Assembly (NCBI GenBank): GCA_023362775.1
Contig: JALMGJ010000014.1
Span: forward strand, 2,688,001-2,752,000
Direction: 5' to 3'
DNA from: Charina bottae
Lineage: Eukaryota > Chordata > Lepidosauria > Squamata > Charinaidae
DNA length: 64,000 nt
Below are positions 35,021 to 47,900 of the stretch, in pieces. Within the stretch, counting starts at the first letter, position 1; each line of letters opens with the position of its first letter. Position numbers and translations under genes: made by a program. The notes below the pieces were generated by a model. The model had not been told where the DNA came from. It was given only the letters and a program-made list of their open reading frames with translations, and ran no database searches.

Positions 35021-37423
35021 GATTAAATGAAGGAGTTCTTCTCTTGACATGTAAAGCTTCCATTTTATTCCTCATGATTAAATCATGAAATTAGGCAACC
35101 ATGTTTAAATTATGTGAAAGGAAGAAAGATTTGTGAAGAGAACAAGATTTCTTTGAAGAATTTAAGAATGACCTCCGAGGAAATGAAGTTTCTAGGGAAA
35201 TGGAAATGAAACAAAGTTTTCCAAATTGCATATATTTATTCTTGATCTGCAACCATCTTCCTACATGTCCTTTCAATGTTCTTGCTCTTGTTTTTTCGTT
35301 CTGTTTCATTACATTACAGTTATGAGTCTTTGAGGAACGAGGAATATATTATCTGTGATGTCTCCAAAACCTCAAAACAATATGGGTTATGATTCTGAGT
35401 AAAAGCATAATAGATAAGAAAAGGCATAGCATGGATTGAATAATGTGCTTTTATAAAGTTTTATTTGAAATGGTTTCATGGAACATGCTTTCCAATACAG
35501 TGGGTGAGATTCCTATAACGATAGAAGACAAACAGGTTTGGAAAATAGACAACAAAGACAAAAAACAACAGATTTAAGTTGGAACAGCTTTGCACAAATT
35601 CGTGGGCTGTCCTTTACAGTCCGGTCTGGTCATTGAGAGAGATCTTGTGAAAGCTCATCCAAAGGTGGGCAGAAGGTAGACTATTTCTGGAGCAGCCCCT
35701 GCATTGTGGAACATGCTGCACCCAACCCAAATGTCATTTCAGAAGACAATTCTTTTTCAGCACAACGTTGGCGTGGGATAAAGATTACAAGCTACTTTCC
35801 TTTTACACTTATGTCCTCATCTGAATTATTTCTCAATGGTACTGTACATTGCCCAGAATCTGAAGACTGGGACGGTATGTAAATATTGTAAACAAACACA
35901 TTCATAATGATGTTGAAGCACTGGGGACGTTAAGGTGGAAGGGCGAGTTTAAGGCATCTCAGATGTAATGAAGGCTGAAGTTAATTCATCTCACTCCAGG
36001 GTTGGTTAAAGAAAAGCCATTGCTCAAAGTAAAATTGCAGAACATTTAGAGAGCATCTGTTGCCTAGAAACACATCAATAAGCCTTGACAACAGGGACAG
36101 TCATTTTGGTGTAATCATGAAAATAGGCACTCCCTGAGCAATTAAGGAAGGAGATTCATGCAGCCCCATCCCCATGCTCCTGGGGTCTGGGTGACACCCC
36201 AGAGTTTTCCAGGTATCAGGAGGCACAGGCAGTTCTGGCAAAGAGAAGCATCTCCCGTTCATTTCAAAAATGGGATCAACCACTCATACAGAAAGAAGAA
36301 TAAGCAGGTGGAAAGGTGCCCAGCCAATATTTATTGATATATTAAACACTGACCCTGTTGTCCCAGGAAACTGGTTTTGTTGAACCACCAACCCCTCCTC
36401 GTAAGCACACAGAAAAACAATTACTGTACTAGTTACTAGAACTTCTCAGTGACACCTTCTCAAAGATGGGTGAAATCACAATTCGGAAAGCAAGGTGGTC
36501 TCCTACCTTATCTTGTAATGAGCCAGGAGGTGCATCTTCCTATCCAAAGCAGCGTCAGCAGGTGTTGATCAAAGAAGCAGGAATCCAGGATTCCTTCTGC
36601 TGTTCTGCCTGGAAAGCCAGCCAGTTTTGAGCTGAGGGATCTGTCTGGGTGGTAAAATACCTCCAGGGGCTGGGCTGTGCCCACCCAGTCTGGCCACTGG
36701 CTGTCCTCTCCTAGAAAGCAATAAAGACTCCTTACCAACTCCTACACAGGGGCTTGGCTGCAAAAAGCAAGGGAAAGTGGAGGATGGAGGTGGATAGTGG
36801 CGGGATGTCCTGCAGGACAAGATCCTGGCACTGTGCAATATGTGAACCATGCCGGGCAAGGTTCCTGCATTGCACTAAGCCATGTATGGGCAAATATTGG
36901 GTGGGAACAGCTGCGCTTTACACTTGAGGCAGGGTCCATCGTACAGGTAGACACAACTGGTATTTTAGGCCCCAGCAGTGAGTCAGCAGAAAACCCCGAC
37001 GACCCCAGAAGGAAGGTGCATCCACAAAGATGTCATGGGGTGAATGCCACTATTATGTCTTTGCATTCTGAGCTCCAACGCAAGCAATGCCCCCCCCCCT
37101 TCCTCCACTTGGACATCCAGGCTCCCTGGTTTGGGAGAGGAGTTTTTTTGTTAATGATATCACACCAACTTTAGGGCTTATAGGATAGGCAGTTTTGTAT
37201 ATTTGTCACCTCAAAATGGCAGCTGATTTTCAGTCACTGTGGTTAGAAATGAACTGGGACCCACATACCACTGGTGCTCTGAGGGCCTTGGGCTGCCCAT
37301 TTCTGCACTCAAGCCATTAAGTGCACAATATGGGACGGCCATTATGCATAAGCAGATCAGTTACAGATCTAGTGGCTGCATTTTGGCAGCATGCTAAATT
37401 TGGCTAATTTTAATCTCATTTTG

Positions 37424-37626
37424 TTTATGCCTATGCACGTGGGCGTATTGCATGCGCATGCACCCATTCATCTCAATGGTTTATGCCTATACACAAGGGG
37501 ATATTGCATGTGCACGTACCCATTCATCTCAATCAAGAGTCCATTGAAGTTGGGTGCCTTATAAATTCAAAAAAATAAATAAAAGTTTATGCCTGTGCAC
37601 GTGGGCGTATTGCACGCACCCATCTT
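37424..37626. repeat. Imperfect 56-bp repeat, three units
   Basis: Units begin TTTATGCCTATGCACGTGGG at 37424, a diverged copy at 37480, and a shorter copy at 37586 after a 50-bp gap with an A/T-rich run. Each carries GGGCGTATTGCA or a variant, then CACCCATTCATCTCAAT. The first unit includes the palindrome TGCATGCGCATGCA. Confidence 0.8.
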
Positions 37627-37783
37627 ACTATGCTTGGGACCCCAACCTCTTGGATTAATTTACGATTCAACATTGTGCAACCCCAATTTAGCACAGATTT
37701 AATTCAGGAACCAGGTTCAGCACTTGGAGTGAGGACAGCCATGGCAGATGTTTTTGAGCTTAGCGTGACACGTGAGGCCCAGT

Positions 37784-37807
37784 CAGCCAGCCAGCCAGCC
37801 AGCCAGG
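37784..37807. repeat. (AGCC)n microsatellite
   Basis: About six AGCC units lie just upstream of the CpG island. Confidence 0.85.
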
Positions 37808-37919
37808 TTTGCGGTTTACCAGGGATCCCATGGCCGGTCCAACAAACCATGGTTTAAACAAGCCCTGGCTTAGCAGGAGGAGGGGCCTGAAAGGCGTCTC
37901 TAGAAAGCGCCTCGCTAGC

Positions 37920-38480
37920 GCAACTGAAACGACCGTTATTCCCCCCCCCCCGAGCGTCGCGGGGGGGGCAGATTTTCAAACGGAAGGAGGCGGGAAAAGC
38001 CGTTGGTTCGCGCGAGGACTATTGAGGAGGGGGACCCTCCGCCCGCCCTGACGCATGCGCACCTCTCACAGACGCGCGGCAGCCCTTCGTGGCGCCGCTG
38101 CGGTCTCCCCGGCAACCGCGCGCCGCTCCCGCCTCTCACGTGAGCGGCCAGGCTAGGGAAGTCACGTGATGTTTGGTTTTATTTCTCAGCCTCCCTCCTC
38201 CCCTCCGGTCGTTCGTTCGCTCGCTCCTTCCTTCCCATCCCGAGCGAGCTGTTTCCGGGTCAATGCAGGACGCGGCCGCCGGACTGGGCGCTTGAAGCGG
38301 TGGGGCCCGGTGAGGAGGGGACTGGGGAGGAGAGAAAGGAGGGCGAACGAAGGCACGGACGGGATGAGACGCATCCCCACCCACCCCCGCCGTCCGCCTC
38401 AGGCTGGCCTGGTGCTGAGAGGCGGGCAGGGAAGGGTTAATGGCGGGGGGGAGGGAGATCCTGCGGTCCAGGTGGAGCCT
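37920..38480 (+). promoter_or_regulatory. TBCEL: TBCEL CpG-island promoter
   Basis: A strongly GC- and CpG-rich block stands out against AT-rich surroundings, about 6.5 kb upstream of the first TBCEL coding exon. Motifs seen: GCATGCGCA (NRF-1 type) at 38053-38061; two TCACGTGA palindromes (bHLH-type CACGTG E-boxes) at 38136-38143 and 38162-38169; and GGCAACCGCG near 38111. No TATA box is evident, as expected for a housekeeping promoter. Transcription is inferred to start at about 38170-38260. Open frames on both strands here are composition artefacts. Confidence 0.75.
38200..38309 (+). other. TBCEL: Probable TBCEL non-coding first exon
   Basis: A good splice donor, G|GTGAGG, lies at 38309/38310 inside the CpG island. 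The first coding exon has an acceptor at 44820-44821 and carries only 17 bases of leader before the ATG, so an upstream non-coding exon is required. The 5' boundary is a guess. Confidence 0.5.
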
Positions 38481-41400
38481 CCTTGTGCAGCAGCAGTCTA
38501 GCTCGAGCTTCCCAGTGCTGGGGACAAGCCGCCGAGGAGGGGAGGCTGGTCCCCTCCTTAGGAAGGGGCCCATGCTGCCCCTTGTTGGAAACAGTGGGCT
38601 GGGAGTTGGGGCAAATTGGCCCCTCTCCTCCCCCGGGTATACCCATACAAACGGCAGTTCTCAAGGAGGATGCTTTGGGAGGCAGCCTTTCTCCAAAGTG
38701 CTGGGGACGAGCGGGGTGGTGGAGGTGAGAGATGTTGCCTGCCTGGGCTGCCGGTGGCTTTCTAGGGAAGTGAGTAGCGGACCCTTATGGGAGCAGGAGG
38801 CCAGCCAGGCCTGCGAAGCAGATCAGCCACGAGGAGCAGACCGGCCCCTCCAGGCGCAGATGTACTTTATAAGCGCCAGAGATGTAATTGGTGACTTCCC
38901 TCCCCCGCTTCAGGGCTCCCTGCAGGCAGCTGGCTGGTGGCTGCCCAAATAAATAATAGTAGTAATAATAAAGCAAAGTGCTCGTCTGAATGGCGGTTGG
39001 TCTGATCCAGCAGAGTCCCCTGGAGGCTCTGCCTCCAACTAGGGGGCTGGTGGGAAGAGACCTCAGCATCACAGTAGTAGCAGCATGTGAAAAACAATAC
39101 TGTAAGCAGAAAAGTAATAATGTTGGTTTAAAGAGGCTGTCAGATCCCAGGGCTGCAGCTGGTGAGAAACAGCTGTGGCCTGAATTGCCTGCTTCACTTG
39201 CATTTTCAAACACATCACAGCTTCCAATAGTTGGTTATGGTCACAGAAGAAAACTTAAACCCCATAGAGGTGGTGTTTTAAAATATTATCACAATCTGAT
39301 TTATAACTATTTAGGTACTCAGCCGTTGAATTTCTTATTTGATTTGTTAAAGATCTGTAGGCCTTCTAAGTGTCCAGCTTATTAAATTAATGCTTTTCTA
39401 TAGATCTTTCAGATAAAATACTAATATTGTTGCCTTTTTTTTTTTTGAGGACAGACTGAGGCTGCCACGTGGTGACAGTCAGAAGATCAGGTGCTGTTGC
39501 CTTTGGCCCCTCCAGTCTGAAGCAAGATCTTCTAGGTTTTTCAAAAACACTATAATACATAATTTACCTTATCAAAAAAAAAACCTGCAGTATTCCATCC
39601 TTTAGACAGTAATCATCCCTTAAATGCATGTTTTTCTGTATTTCTAGTAATGAATCACATGGCTGTCATTTCCATTCCATCTCCAGTCATTCAAATTATG
39701 TTTGCTATTAATGTGCTTGAACAAATAAAATTAAATATTAAGAGCCTCACTATGACAGCATGTATTTGTATAATTATTTAATTTGGTGAATTATTAGGAT
39801 ATGACCTTCAGCAACGCAAGGGGAGTTGCAGAAGTCTCTTTCAGAAAAAGAAGATTGAGTCCCCTGTTGCATCATCCGAGGATCTCCTGGTCCATCATTC
39901 CATTTCCATGTGTAGAATATGGCATCTAGTTCTCAGAAGTATGCAGCCTCTAAGGAAGGGCAGTACGTTAATGAAACCCAAGCTTTTAGCATTTAAAAAA
40001 GTCAGGTATAATTTTTCCACAGTGCCATTTTTTAAAAGTGAAGAGATCTGAGCTCACTGATCAGCCCTCTGCTTCGCGTGAAGAATGTTGTATGTTAGAT
40101 CCTTGCTATATTCTGTTTAGAAAAATTAGAGGTGATAAGAGAGTCTTAGCTGAGACTGTGGAGTCCACTGCCAGTCAGATTAGGTAATGCATACAATATC
40201 TGGCGGAACACAGGAGTCTGTACAAAAGGATCCAGAAAAAACTGAATCCTCAGGAAGACAATGTAAACAGATTAGGCTAGACTGAAGAGATAACTCGGTA
40301 AAAGACAGTTTCATCTGTACATTATGACAGTGACAGGAGTCTTCAGAGCAGCTGTTGATAGAACTTTTGAAATAGTCCCTGAAGTTTGTATCTTCTCAGA
40401 AATTGGACAAATAAATACTATTTCCTGTTTATTCCCCTTAAATAAATTATTCTTTCCTGGTTGTAAATAGGATTGTGATGATGTTTAATGTGCCCTTACC
40501 TCTCAGGTTGTCATAGCCAAGAATGATCTTGCCTTGTTTATTTCATAGTGTAGAGCAGGTTAATCAGTTCAGGAAATGAGCAATCTCAAGCGATTCATAT
40601 TAGACTCCATCTTGGGGTTTGAACTTCCTGTTAATGTTTCCCTGTCACATTGATTCATCTGCCACATTGCCTTCATCCTTTGTAGCACATAGATGCAAAA
40701 GATACTTGCAGAGAGGTGGGTATGCTTGTCCTCTGTGACGGTTAGCTGTATTGATTTATTGGCAAAAACCTGGCCAGACTGTATGATCTGTTTCTTGGTA
40801 AAACTTTTTATTTATTCCCAAACTAAAGGCAAGTGGCAGCATCTTACTGTATCTTCCTAATAGCAGTAATGTTCTTCCTGTTTTCCGGCTTAGAAATTGA
40901 GGCTGAGATTGAAGGCCTAGCTCTGGTCAGGGCCTGAGTGGGAAACCATCTCGAACCCAATTTAAGATCTCCTTTAGTTTCATAATGGAAGAAAGGTGGG
41001 GTTTGAAGATACAGATCACCTGAGAGTGAATAGAGTTCTATTATAAGTCATTGTTATTTTATAGGAGCCCAAATACATAGATACTGTACTTAATCCCTGA
41101 CCTGATCATCACAGCATTCCTTATTCCAGCATTAATATTGTTAGAGGCTTGATGTATTCTAAATGCTATTGACTTTCTTCACCACCTTGTGTAATATATT
41201 TGCAATTATTTTCAGTGGCTTTTAACTATCTCAGAAGGTCTATGGTAACTTAATAAAAAAGACCAAAGAACTACCAATGGCATGTATTTTAGTAAAATAG
41301 AAAATTTGTTTTTCTATATTTGTGGCAAATGTTGTCAAAGGGTCACATCTTAAGACTTTCCTAAAAATTAATGGGTTTTATAGGTAGCAGATACCTCATC

Positions 41401-41975
41401 TGCATTTAATAATGGAGGCATTTTTTAAAAATTCAAGTTGCAATCAGTTTGGGGGTGTTTTGGTTTTCTTAGCTGAAGCTTGATTCTTCAGGAAGAGGAA
41501 CGTGGATTGTTAATACTCAGAAAACCTTGATAGTGGTATAATGCTGATCTTTGGAAAAGGCCAGTGAATCTTTCTGCTGATGTTTGTATTTCTGTTCCCC
41601 ATCCCCAAAACCAAGTCCTCCCTCATTTTTTCTTCCACTTTCGAGAAGGCAAGGTGGCTTTGACTTTGGTTTAAAAATGTTCCTCTTCAGAAGGAACAAA
41701 GATTACTCTGTTCTCATGTTTTAGAGCTATTATCTGTTGATGTTTCGAAATATGATCCCTTTGGTATATCCAGTGATCAATACAACATGCCTTTGTAATT
41801 CTCAGAAGCTATTGTTAACAGTTCAATCTATGGAATGAATGTTACTTTATGGACCTTTTAGACATTTATTTCCGGAATGGACTGAAATAAACTCTTGGAC
41901 TAGAACCCTTAAATGTCTAGCTTTTTTGAGAAAGTCTGGTTTTAACAAGCTTTTTGTTTCAAGTTGTGCATATTG

Positions 41976-42214
41976 CAGGCCTGCACAATATACAGCCTGT
42001 GGGCCACATGTGGCCCACCAAGCAGCCTTGTGCAGCTGGCCAATGTTTTTTTAAAAGTAGTAAATTTAGAGCTGCCACACACCAGGTCTAGTGCTTCCAC
42101 CGCTTCTCTAGCCGCGGAACAGCTGATCAACACTTTCGGTATTTCTGCGCAGCATATGAGGATTTTCAACGTTATCAATGTGGCCCTTTTCCTTCAATGA
42201 GTTGTGCAGGCCTG
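41976..42214. mobile_element. Terminal-inverted-repeat element, hAT-like, 239 bp
   Basis: Perfect 13-bp inverted ends CAGGCCTGCACAA. Next to the left end is 'gtgggccacatgtggcccac', typical of hAT miniature elements. The 8-bp flanks GCATATTG and GTGTACAG do not match, so the target duplication is decayed or the limits are slightly off. Confidence 0.7.
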
Positions 42215-42999
42215 GTGTACAGTAACCAGCACTTTAAGATCTGGCAGATTATCTTTCTGCAGAAAAACATCCAAAATCCTATTAAATTATTTCATGAACC
42301 TTAGTGTGGTCATCAACATCTTTAGCATATTCAAATTGTAGAATCAGCTTTAAAACTAGGGAAAAATTGGCCCTTTAACTTTTAAGGGTCCAACAGCAGA
42401 ACCCCAAAATTAGCTGTTCCCAAAACCCAGATTCTAAAAAGAACTACCCTTCATTTTTATATCCTAGTTTACGAGGGTCTCAATTGGACCAGCATACTTT
42501 TACATTGGCTTTCACAAGCCACCCACTAATATTTTTTATGTTCTTCCTGCACTTTTGATTTTGATCTTAAGGCATTGTGTTGTATTACTGTTCTGTAAAT
42601 TGTTGCATGATTTACCAGGGGAGAAGCAATATTCCAATATTTTAATACTGAAATCTTTTTTCCTTTATGGCTAATTAGATGGGAGCATAATGGTAATACA
42701 GTAATTTACCAGACTTTGATACATCTGACTTTGTATGCAATGAAGTAAATTTCCATAGATAATTTATATCATTTGTGTAATAACATCACATAAATGATGT
42801 GGTTAGTATGATGATATCACGCGAAGGATGTAAATCACTACAATGACTTACTTTCGGTTTCATCAACACATTTGTGGATAACAAATGCCCTCTCCCTGCC
42901 AATTAATCCCTGAAAACAATATTTCACTGTAGTTTACCTTGTTCTTCCTCCCTCTTCTGATCAAATAATCTTCAGTATCATACTGCCTTTGAATCAGAA

Positions 43000-43610
43000 A
43001 AGTAGCAATCCATCATCACCACTTAGTTGTTTTACAATGCTTATACGCCACCAAGCTCAATAAGTCCACACATTAGAAAGATTAAAAATACAGAAATCAA
43101 TCCCTTCAAGCCAAAACTCAGCAATAACTATAAATAAAAATAAAATGTTAACCTATCAATAATCTCAACAAAATCCATAAAAATTATGTACCAAATGCCC
43201 AATTAAAGAATATGGCCTTCAGTGCCTTGCAAAATACGCAGAGCACAAGATGTAGCTCTGAAGGACACAATGTTCCAAAAAATGGGGCCACTGAAGGAGG
43301 GGGGGCCCTAAGCCTCCAAATGCGCATTTGTAGGCTGGGCAGGTTCTTCTTCGGGGATCTAGCTGGCAGGCATTTATAGCCTTGCCTTCAATAAATTTTC
43401 TAATTCTGGTTCACCAAAAAATGAGATTGTAGGAGAGCCATGTTAGCCTATGAAAGCAAAAAATCTGGAAGAGTCGGATAGCACTTTTTCAAACTAACAT
43501 ATTTTATTCAAAGGCATAAGCTTTTGTGAGATGCAGCTTACGAAAGCTTATGCTTTTAATAAAATTTGTTAGTAAAGGTGCTGCCAGACTCCTGAAAAAA
43601 TGTGAGAGTT
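43000..43610. repeat. Old dispersed repeats, unassigned
   Basis: At 43190-43390 is a GC-richer block ('aaatggggccactg', then 'ttcttcttcggggatct') that reads like a LINE 3' UTR on the minus strand. At 43500-43580, 'gcataagcttttgtgag', a near inverted copy of it, and 'aataaaatttgttagta' form a motif common in vertebrate repeats. The families are not resolved. Confidence 0.4.
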
Positions 43611-44821
43611 AGACAGCATTGTTTATTCAATTCACTGGTGCTGTTTAAGTTCTCTCTTTTTCTTCCATCCTCTTCCCCCCCTTCCTGTGCAGTGAATTAC
43701 ATGGACGTGTGATCTTTCCCCTCTGGAAAAAAAATGAAGCACTAAGAAGATTCCCTGAAACTCATACATGTAACTCCAGAGAGAGCTGATGCTGAGACTA
43801 ACAAATAACCATCTTGTGTAAGTGGGGAACATCTGAAACATTCTTCACTATTTATTTTTGCAGGATCAAGTGATCCACCAATCAGAGCTTCTTGCATAAG
43901 ATTTAAAGAATTCTGAGCACTTTTTCCTCTCAATCTCCATGCAGGGTTTATCTCAAATTTCCATCACTTCATCTGCTTTAATTCCAGGAATGGAGGAAAT
44001 AACTTCGTTGCTGCTACAATTGAACAGTTGGGTGATTTCTGTACATCACTCAGAGATCTACCTTCTGCCCACCTCTGGTGTTGATTAATTCTTCAGTATC
44101 TTAATTTGTGTGTTGTTATTTTTACTCACATCTGTAAAATATTGACATATACAAGCAAATTGGAACAACACAGAAAGCATAACGTACAGATTGAATGTTT
44201 TATAACATGCCCGCATCTGTTCACACTAGAAAAATGAGGTAGAAGAAATTGGTATGTATAAGTGAATAACAAATGCTCTACAAAAGAGAAGAAGCTACCT
44301 TTACATCAGGTTATATCATTGGTCTGGATAGTATATTCTGTACTGCTTGAGTGTTGAATATATTCCACCCCAGAGATCTGATTGAATTTAGGAATTCCTC
44401 ATGCATTTAGCCCCACCGCCCTTTTTCCCTACCAGCATATATTTTGATACTGGTTGCGATGGTTTAAGGAGCTAAATTGCAGAGGCTTAATATTGCCCAT
44501 TTAGATCCCAAGGACCACAAATAGGATGCTGCAAGGCCTCATATGGGCTCCTTACTCCTCTTGTAGACACTTCAGATGTCTGATTTCAAGCTTGAATATC
44601 TAGACCTTAATCTCAACAGGGGCCACTTTGAACCGTTCTTTCCCATTTGATTTGTGGGTAAACTTGCTTTCTTATCACATCCTTGCTGTATGAGGCTTTC
44701 CAAATGTTTAGTGAATTTAGCACATTCCTCCACCCAAAAGGTGTTTTGTCTAAAAACGTGTTTTACGTTTGCCAGTGTAAGGAGGGCATTTATTTCCCAT
44801 CCTTTCTTGCTTGAACCACAG

Positions 44822-44971
44822 CATTTCTGGAAGGGACCATGGATCAGCCCAGTGGGAGAAGCTTCATGCAAGTTCTTTGTGAAAAATACAGCCCGGAAAA
44901 CTTCCCATATCGCCGTGGTCCTGGAATGGGCGTGCATGTCCCAGCTACACCTCAGGGTTCACCTATGAAAG
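44822..44971 (+). CDS. TBCEL: TBCEL exon with start codon (coding from 44839)
   Basis: The acceptor is ...aaccacAG. The ATG at 44839 sits in GGGACCATGG, a strong Kozak context, and starts [20 protein letters not shown]. This matches the known TBCEL N-terminus, which decides the start. Forty-four codons plus one base end at SPMK, and the donor is GTTAGG. Confidence 0.96.
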
Positions 44972-47900
44972 GTTAGGGTTTTGACTGCATTTTTCTTTTT
45001 GCAGAAATGTGCTCTTGACTTCCCTAGAGAAGGGCTTGAACATTAGGATTAAAATGTATTATGTTACTCTTTGGTTTCCCTCTTACGTGTGAGGGATGGC
45101 AGGGGAACTGAATTTCTTTCCTGATTGCAAAGTATTTCTGTCTGCACTGACTCTGCATACACTCCCTCCACCCCGCCCCCATCCCAGTTTTGAATTCCCG
45201 TCAGGTTGATTTGTCTCACAGACATCCCCACAGAGGAAATACAAGCAGGTTATTTGGGTGGAATTGACAGTAACTGAATTTGACAGAAAAGAACAAAAGT
45301 TGAGTCAGTCAGGGACAAAATGTACTGTATGTCACTCAGAATTATCCTTTACAGGGTCACCTTAACAAAAAGTTTTCTGGTTGTTATTCCAATGTCTCCA
45401 TTCAAGCACCTCAAAATGATGGAAAAGCTATCTTGGCCCTGAGACCAAGTTGTGTTTTTATTAAAATGCTTATATCCAGCAAAACACAACAGTACATGCC
45501 ACAGCATACTGCTGCTCCCTTGTTCAGTGTGCAGACCCTCATCACCCTTTTCTAATTAGCAGTTCCCCAAATAAAATGGCCAAGTTACAGTTTTCCTTTA
45601 TGCTGATGATCATTGCAATTTTCCCAGGAAAGCACATTTTATATGGAGAGGTAAGATCTTTCTACATGCTTACATCTTTCATATTGTCTTCAAAGTTATT
45701 AAGATTATTTTGTTAGATGTTGGTAATTTTTTCCAGAGTAATTTGGTGGCCCTAATTTCCGAAACATCAATACTTCTTCTGAAAATGTCATTAGGGTATA
45801 TGATAACTTTGAAAAGAGCTCAAGGACATTGGTTGGTGTCCATCAAGTGCAAAAGTTGAGCCTAGAGGAGAGAAGGATGCATAGGGGCAGTACAATCACC
45901 TTCTGATATAGTCATCCTGCACCGAATAATCACGTTAATAAGTTTTTAGGACATTCTAATTTACAAGTTTTATGTATTTAAGAGTCACTTTTCATTTTCA
46001 TCCAGCAAAAGGCATCACGGGCTGCATATTAATAAAATGCTATATTTTAAAAACAGCCATATCATGTAGAGTTCATCAGACAGCATAAACAGGATCCCAT
46101 TTTTATAAGGCAATTTTCATATATTCTGGATCAGTTTTTGCTTGGATGGACAAGTGATACTTTGCTCTGGCGAAAGTGAGGTATTCCTTCAGAAAAGCAT
46201 CCTGTCGGTTCTGCTTTTTCAGACCGTCTCAACCTGCCAAGTGTGCTGGTATTGAACAGCTGTGGAATCACCTGTGCAGGAGAAGAGAACGAGATAGCTG
46301 CCTTCTGTGCTCATGTATCTGAACTGGATCTTTCTGACAATAAACTAGAAGACTGGCATGAGGTAAAGTAGCTTATGTGGACTTCGTTCTGAGCGGTTAC
46401 AAGAACAGCTGTCTTTGCTGCAGGTAGAGTTGGCTGTTCCAGATGAATTCACAGGTGCATCTGGAAATATTAGAGCAAATGTACTTGCCTGGGGTAATCC
46501 AAGGACTCATTATCTGGAAGGCTTAGTCCTCTCTCCTCCTTACCTTCCTCCTCCCACCCTCCCCAAGGCTCAAGCTGTCTCCTTTCAGCAGGCTGCCTCT
46601 TCTTTCTTGCTCATCTCTCAGCTGAAGATTCCCTTTGGCGCTCCCAACATCAGCTTGTTGCCTTTAGCCACAGCTTCTAAGGTTTCATAATCTCAGCTAC
46701 CATCCAAGAGTGAGAGGGAAGAAGACCACCTCTGTTTCGCTGCCATGTTTTCTTTCTTTGGGGCCTGTCAGTATGTCCATACCTGCATTAGAAAGATGGT
46801 TGGACTGGGCCAGGGGGACCTAGTGTTGAGCGCATCTTCCTCATAAAAGCTTGCTGGATGACCCTGGGCTAGTTATACTCTCTCAGCCCAGCCTGCCTCA
46901 CCCAGTGCTTCTTGAGGGGATAAAATGAAGTGAGATCCCCGTGTAGCCCACCTTGACCTTTTGGAGGAAAGGTGGAATGCGACTTGAACAAATAAATTTG
47001 AAGTCCTAATTGTTAATGAAACTCCTGGTTCTCTTAATTCTTATAGCAGACAGTAGGCAGTAAAATAGGTTATATGATCAGGAAGAGCTATAAGACTTTT
47101 GCAGCCTAGAATTGTAATAGATCCCAATGAACCTTATTAACTGTTATCCCTCTTTTAGCCCACGCATCTTCAAAAGATGGATTCACGTTTGCTCAAAATT
47201 TTGCAGTGATTGTTCTAAATGTTCTCCAGCAGTTTGTATATGTGTTTTCCTCCATGTTTCCTGTACACGAGTGCTGCAGCAAGGCTTTTGATTACAATAA
47301 GCAAAAGAAGAAGAGATGACCCATTGCCTTGTGGCCACTGACCCACCATGCATTTTTCACTCTCAAATGGTAAAAGAATTAGAAACCTGTTCGTGGGGGG
47401 GAAACCCAAACGTTAATCAATTGGGGGAATCAAAATTCTTTGCTGAAATGGTATTTGGTGCATGCAAGATTGCAGAAAAGTTGGGTAGCCCTGGATAAAA
47501 TAGTCCTTTGACAAAACATTGGCTCCTGTAATTTTGGGGAAGGTGGTTGAGAAAGTGGTGGCGTTGCAACTTCAGAGGACCCTGGATGAAGCGGATTATC
47601 TAGACCCTTTTCAGGTTTCAGGCCGGGATATGGGACGGAGACTGCATTGGTCGTGCTTATGGATGACCTCTGGCGGGAGCGGGATGGAGGTAGTGCATCC
47701 ATCCTGGCTCTCTTGGTTCTTTCAGCAGCTTTCGATACCATCGACCATGGTATCCTTTTGGGTCGGCTTAAGGAGTTGGGGGTGGGAGGCGTAGTTTTGC
47801 GCTGGTTCACCTCCTTCCTCCAGGGCCGTTCCCAGTCGGTGGTGATAGGGGAGGAGAGATCCAGCCCGCGACCGCTCTTATATGGAGTGCCGCAGGGTTC

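Larger units (their letters stand above)
33011..37900. other. Intergenic DNA upstream of TBCEL
   Basis: It holds the Tigger-like element with its BovB insertion and a hAT miniature element. The stretch 35440-37200 has no repeat I can name. Open frames at 36100-37174 on both strands show no recognisable protein. Confidence 0.6.
38310..44821 (+). other. TBCEL first intron
   Basis: A 6.5-kb intron in the 5' leader. It holds a probable hAT element (41976-42214) and old repeat fragments (43000-43610). No exon is recognised in 38480-41900. Confidence 0.55.

Noticed and set aside
36797..37174. 125-codon plus-strand frame and antisense frames in the GRIK4-TBCEL interval
   Set aside because: No recognisable domain, overlapping frames on both strands, no promoter or splice signals that decide for one of them.
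38136..38952. Long open frames on both strands around the CpG island (145 and 170 codons)
   Set aside because: GC-rich promoter composition suppresses stops. The translations are low-complexity Pro/Arg/Gly with no recognisable protein.
44654..44968. 104-codon frame overlapping the TBCEL start exon
   Set aside because: Out-of-frame shadow. The correct TBCEL frame starts at 44839 in a strong Kozak context.
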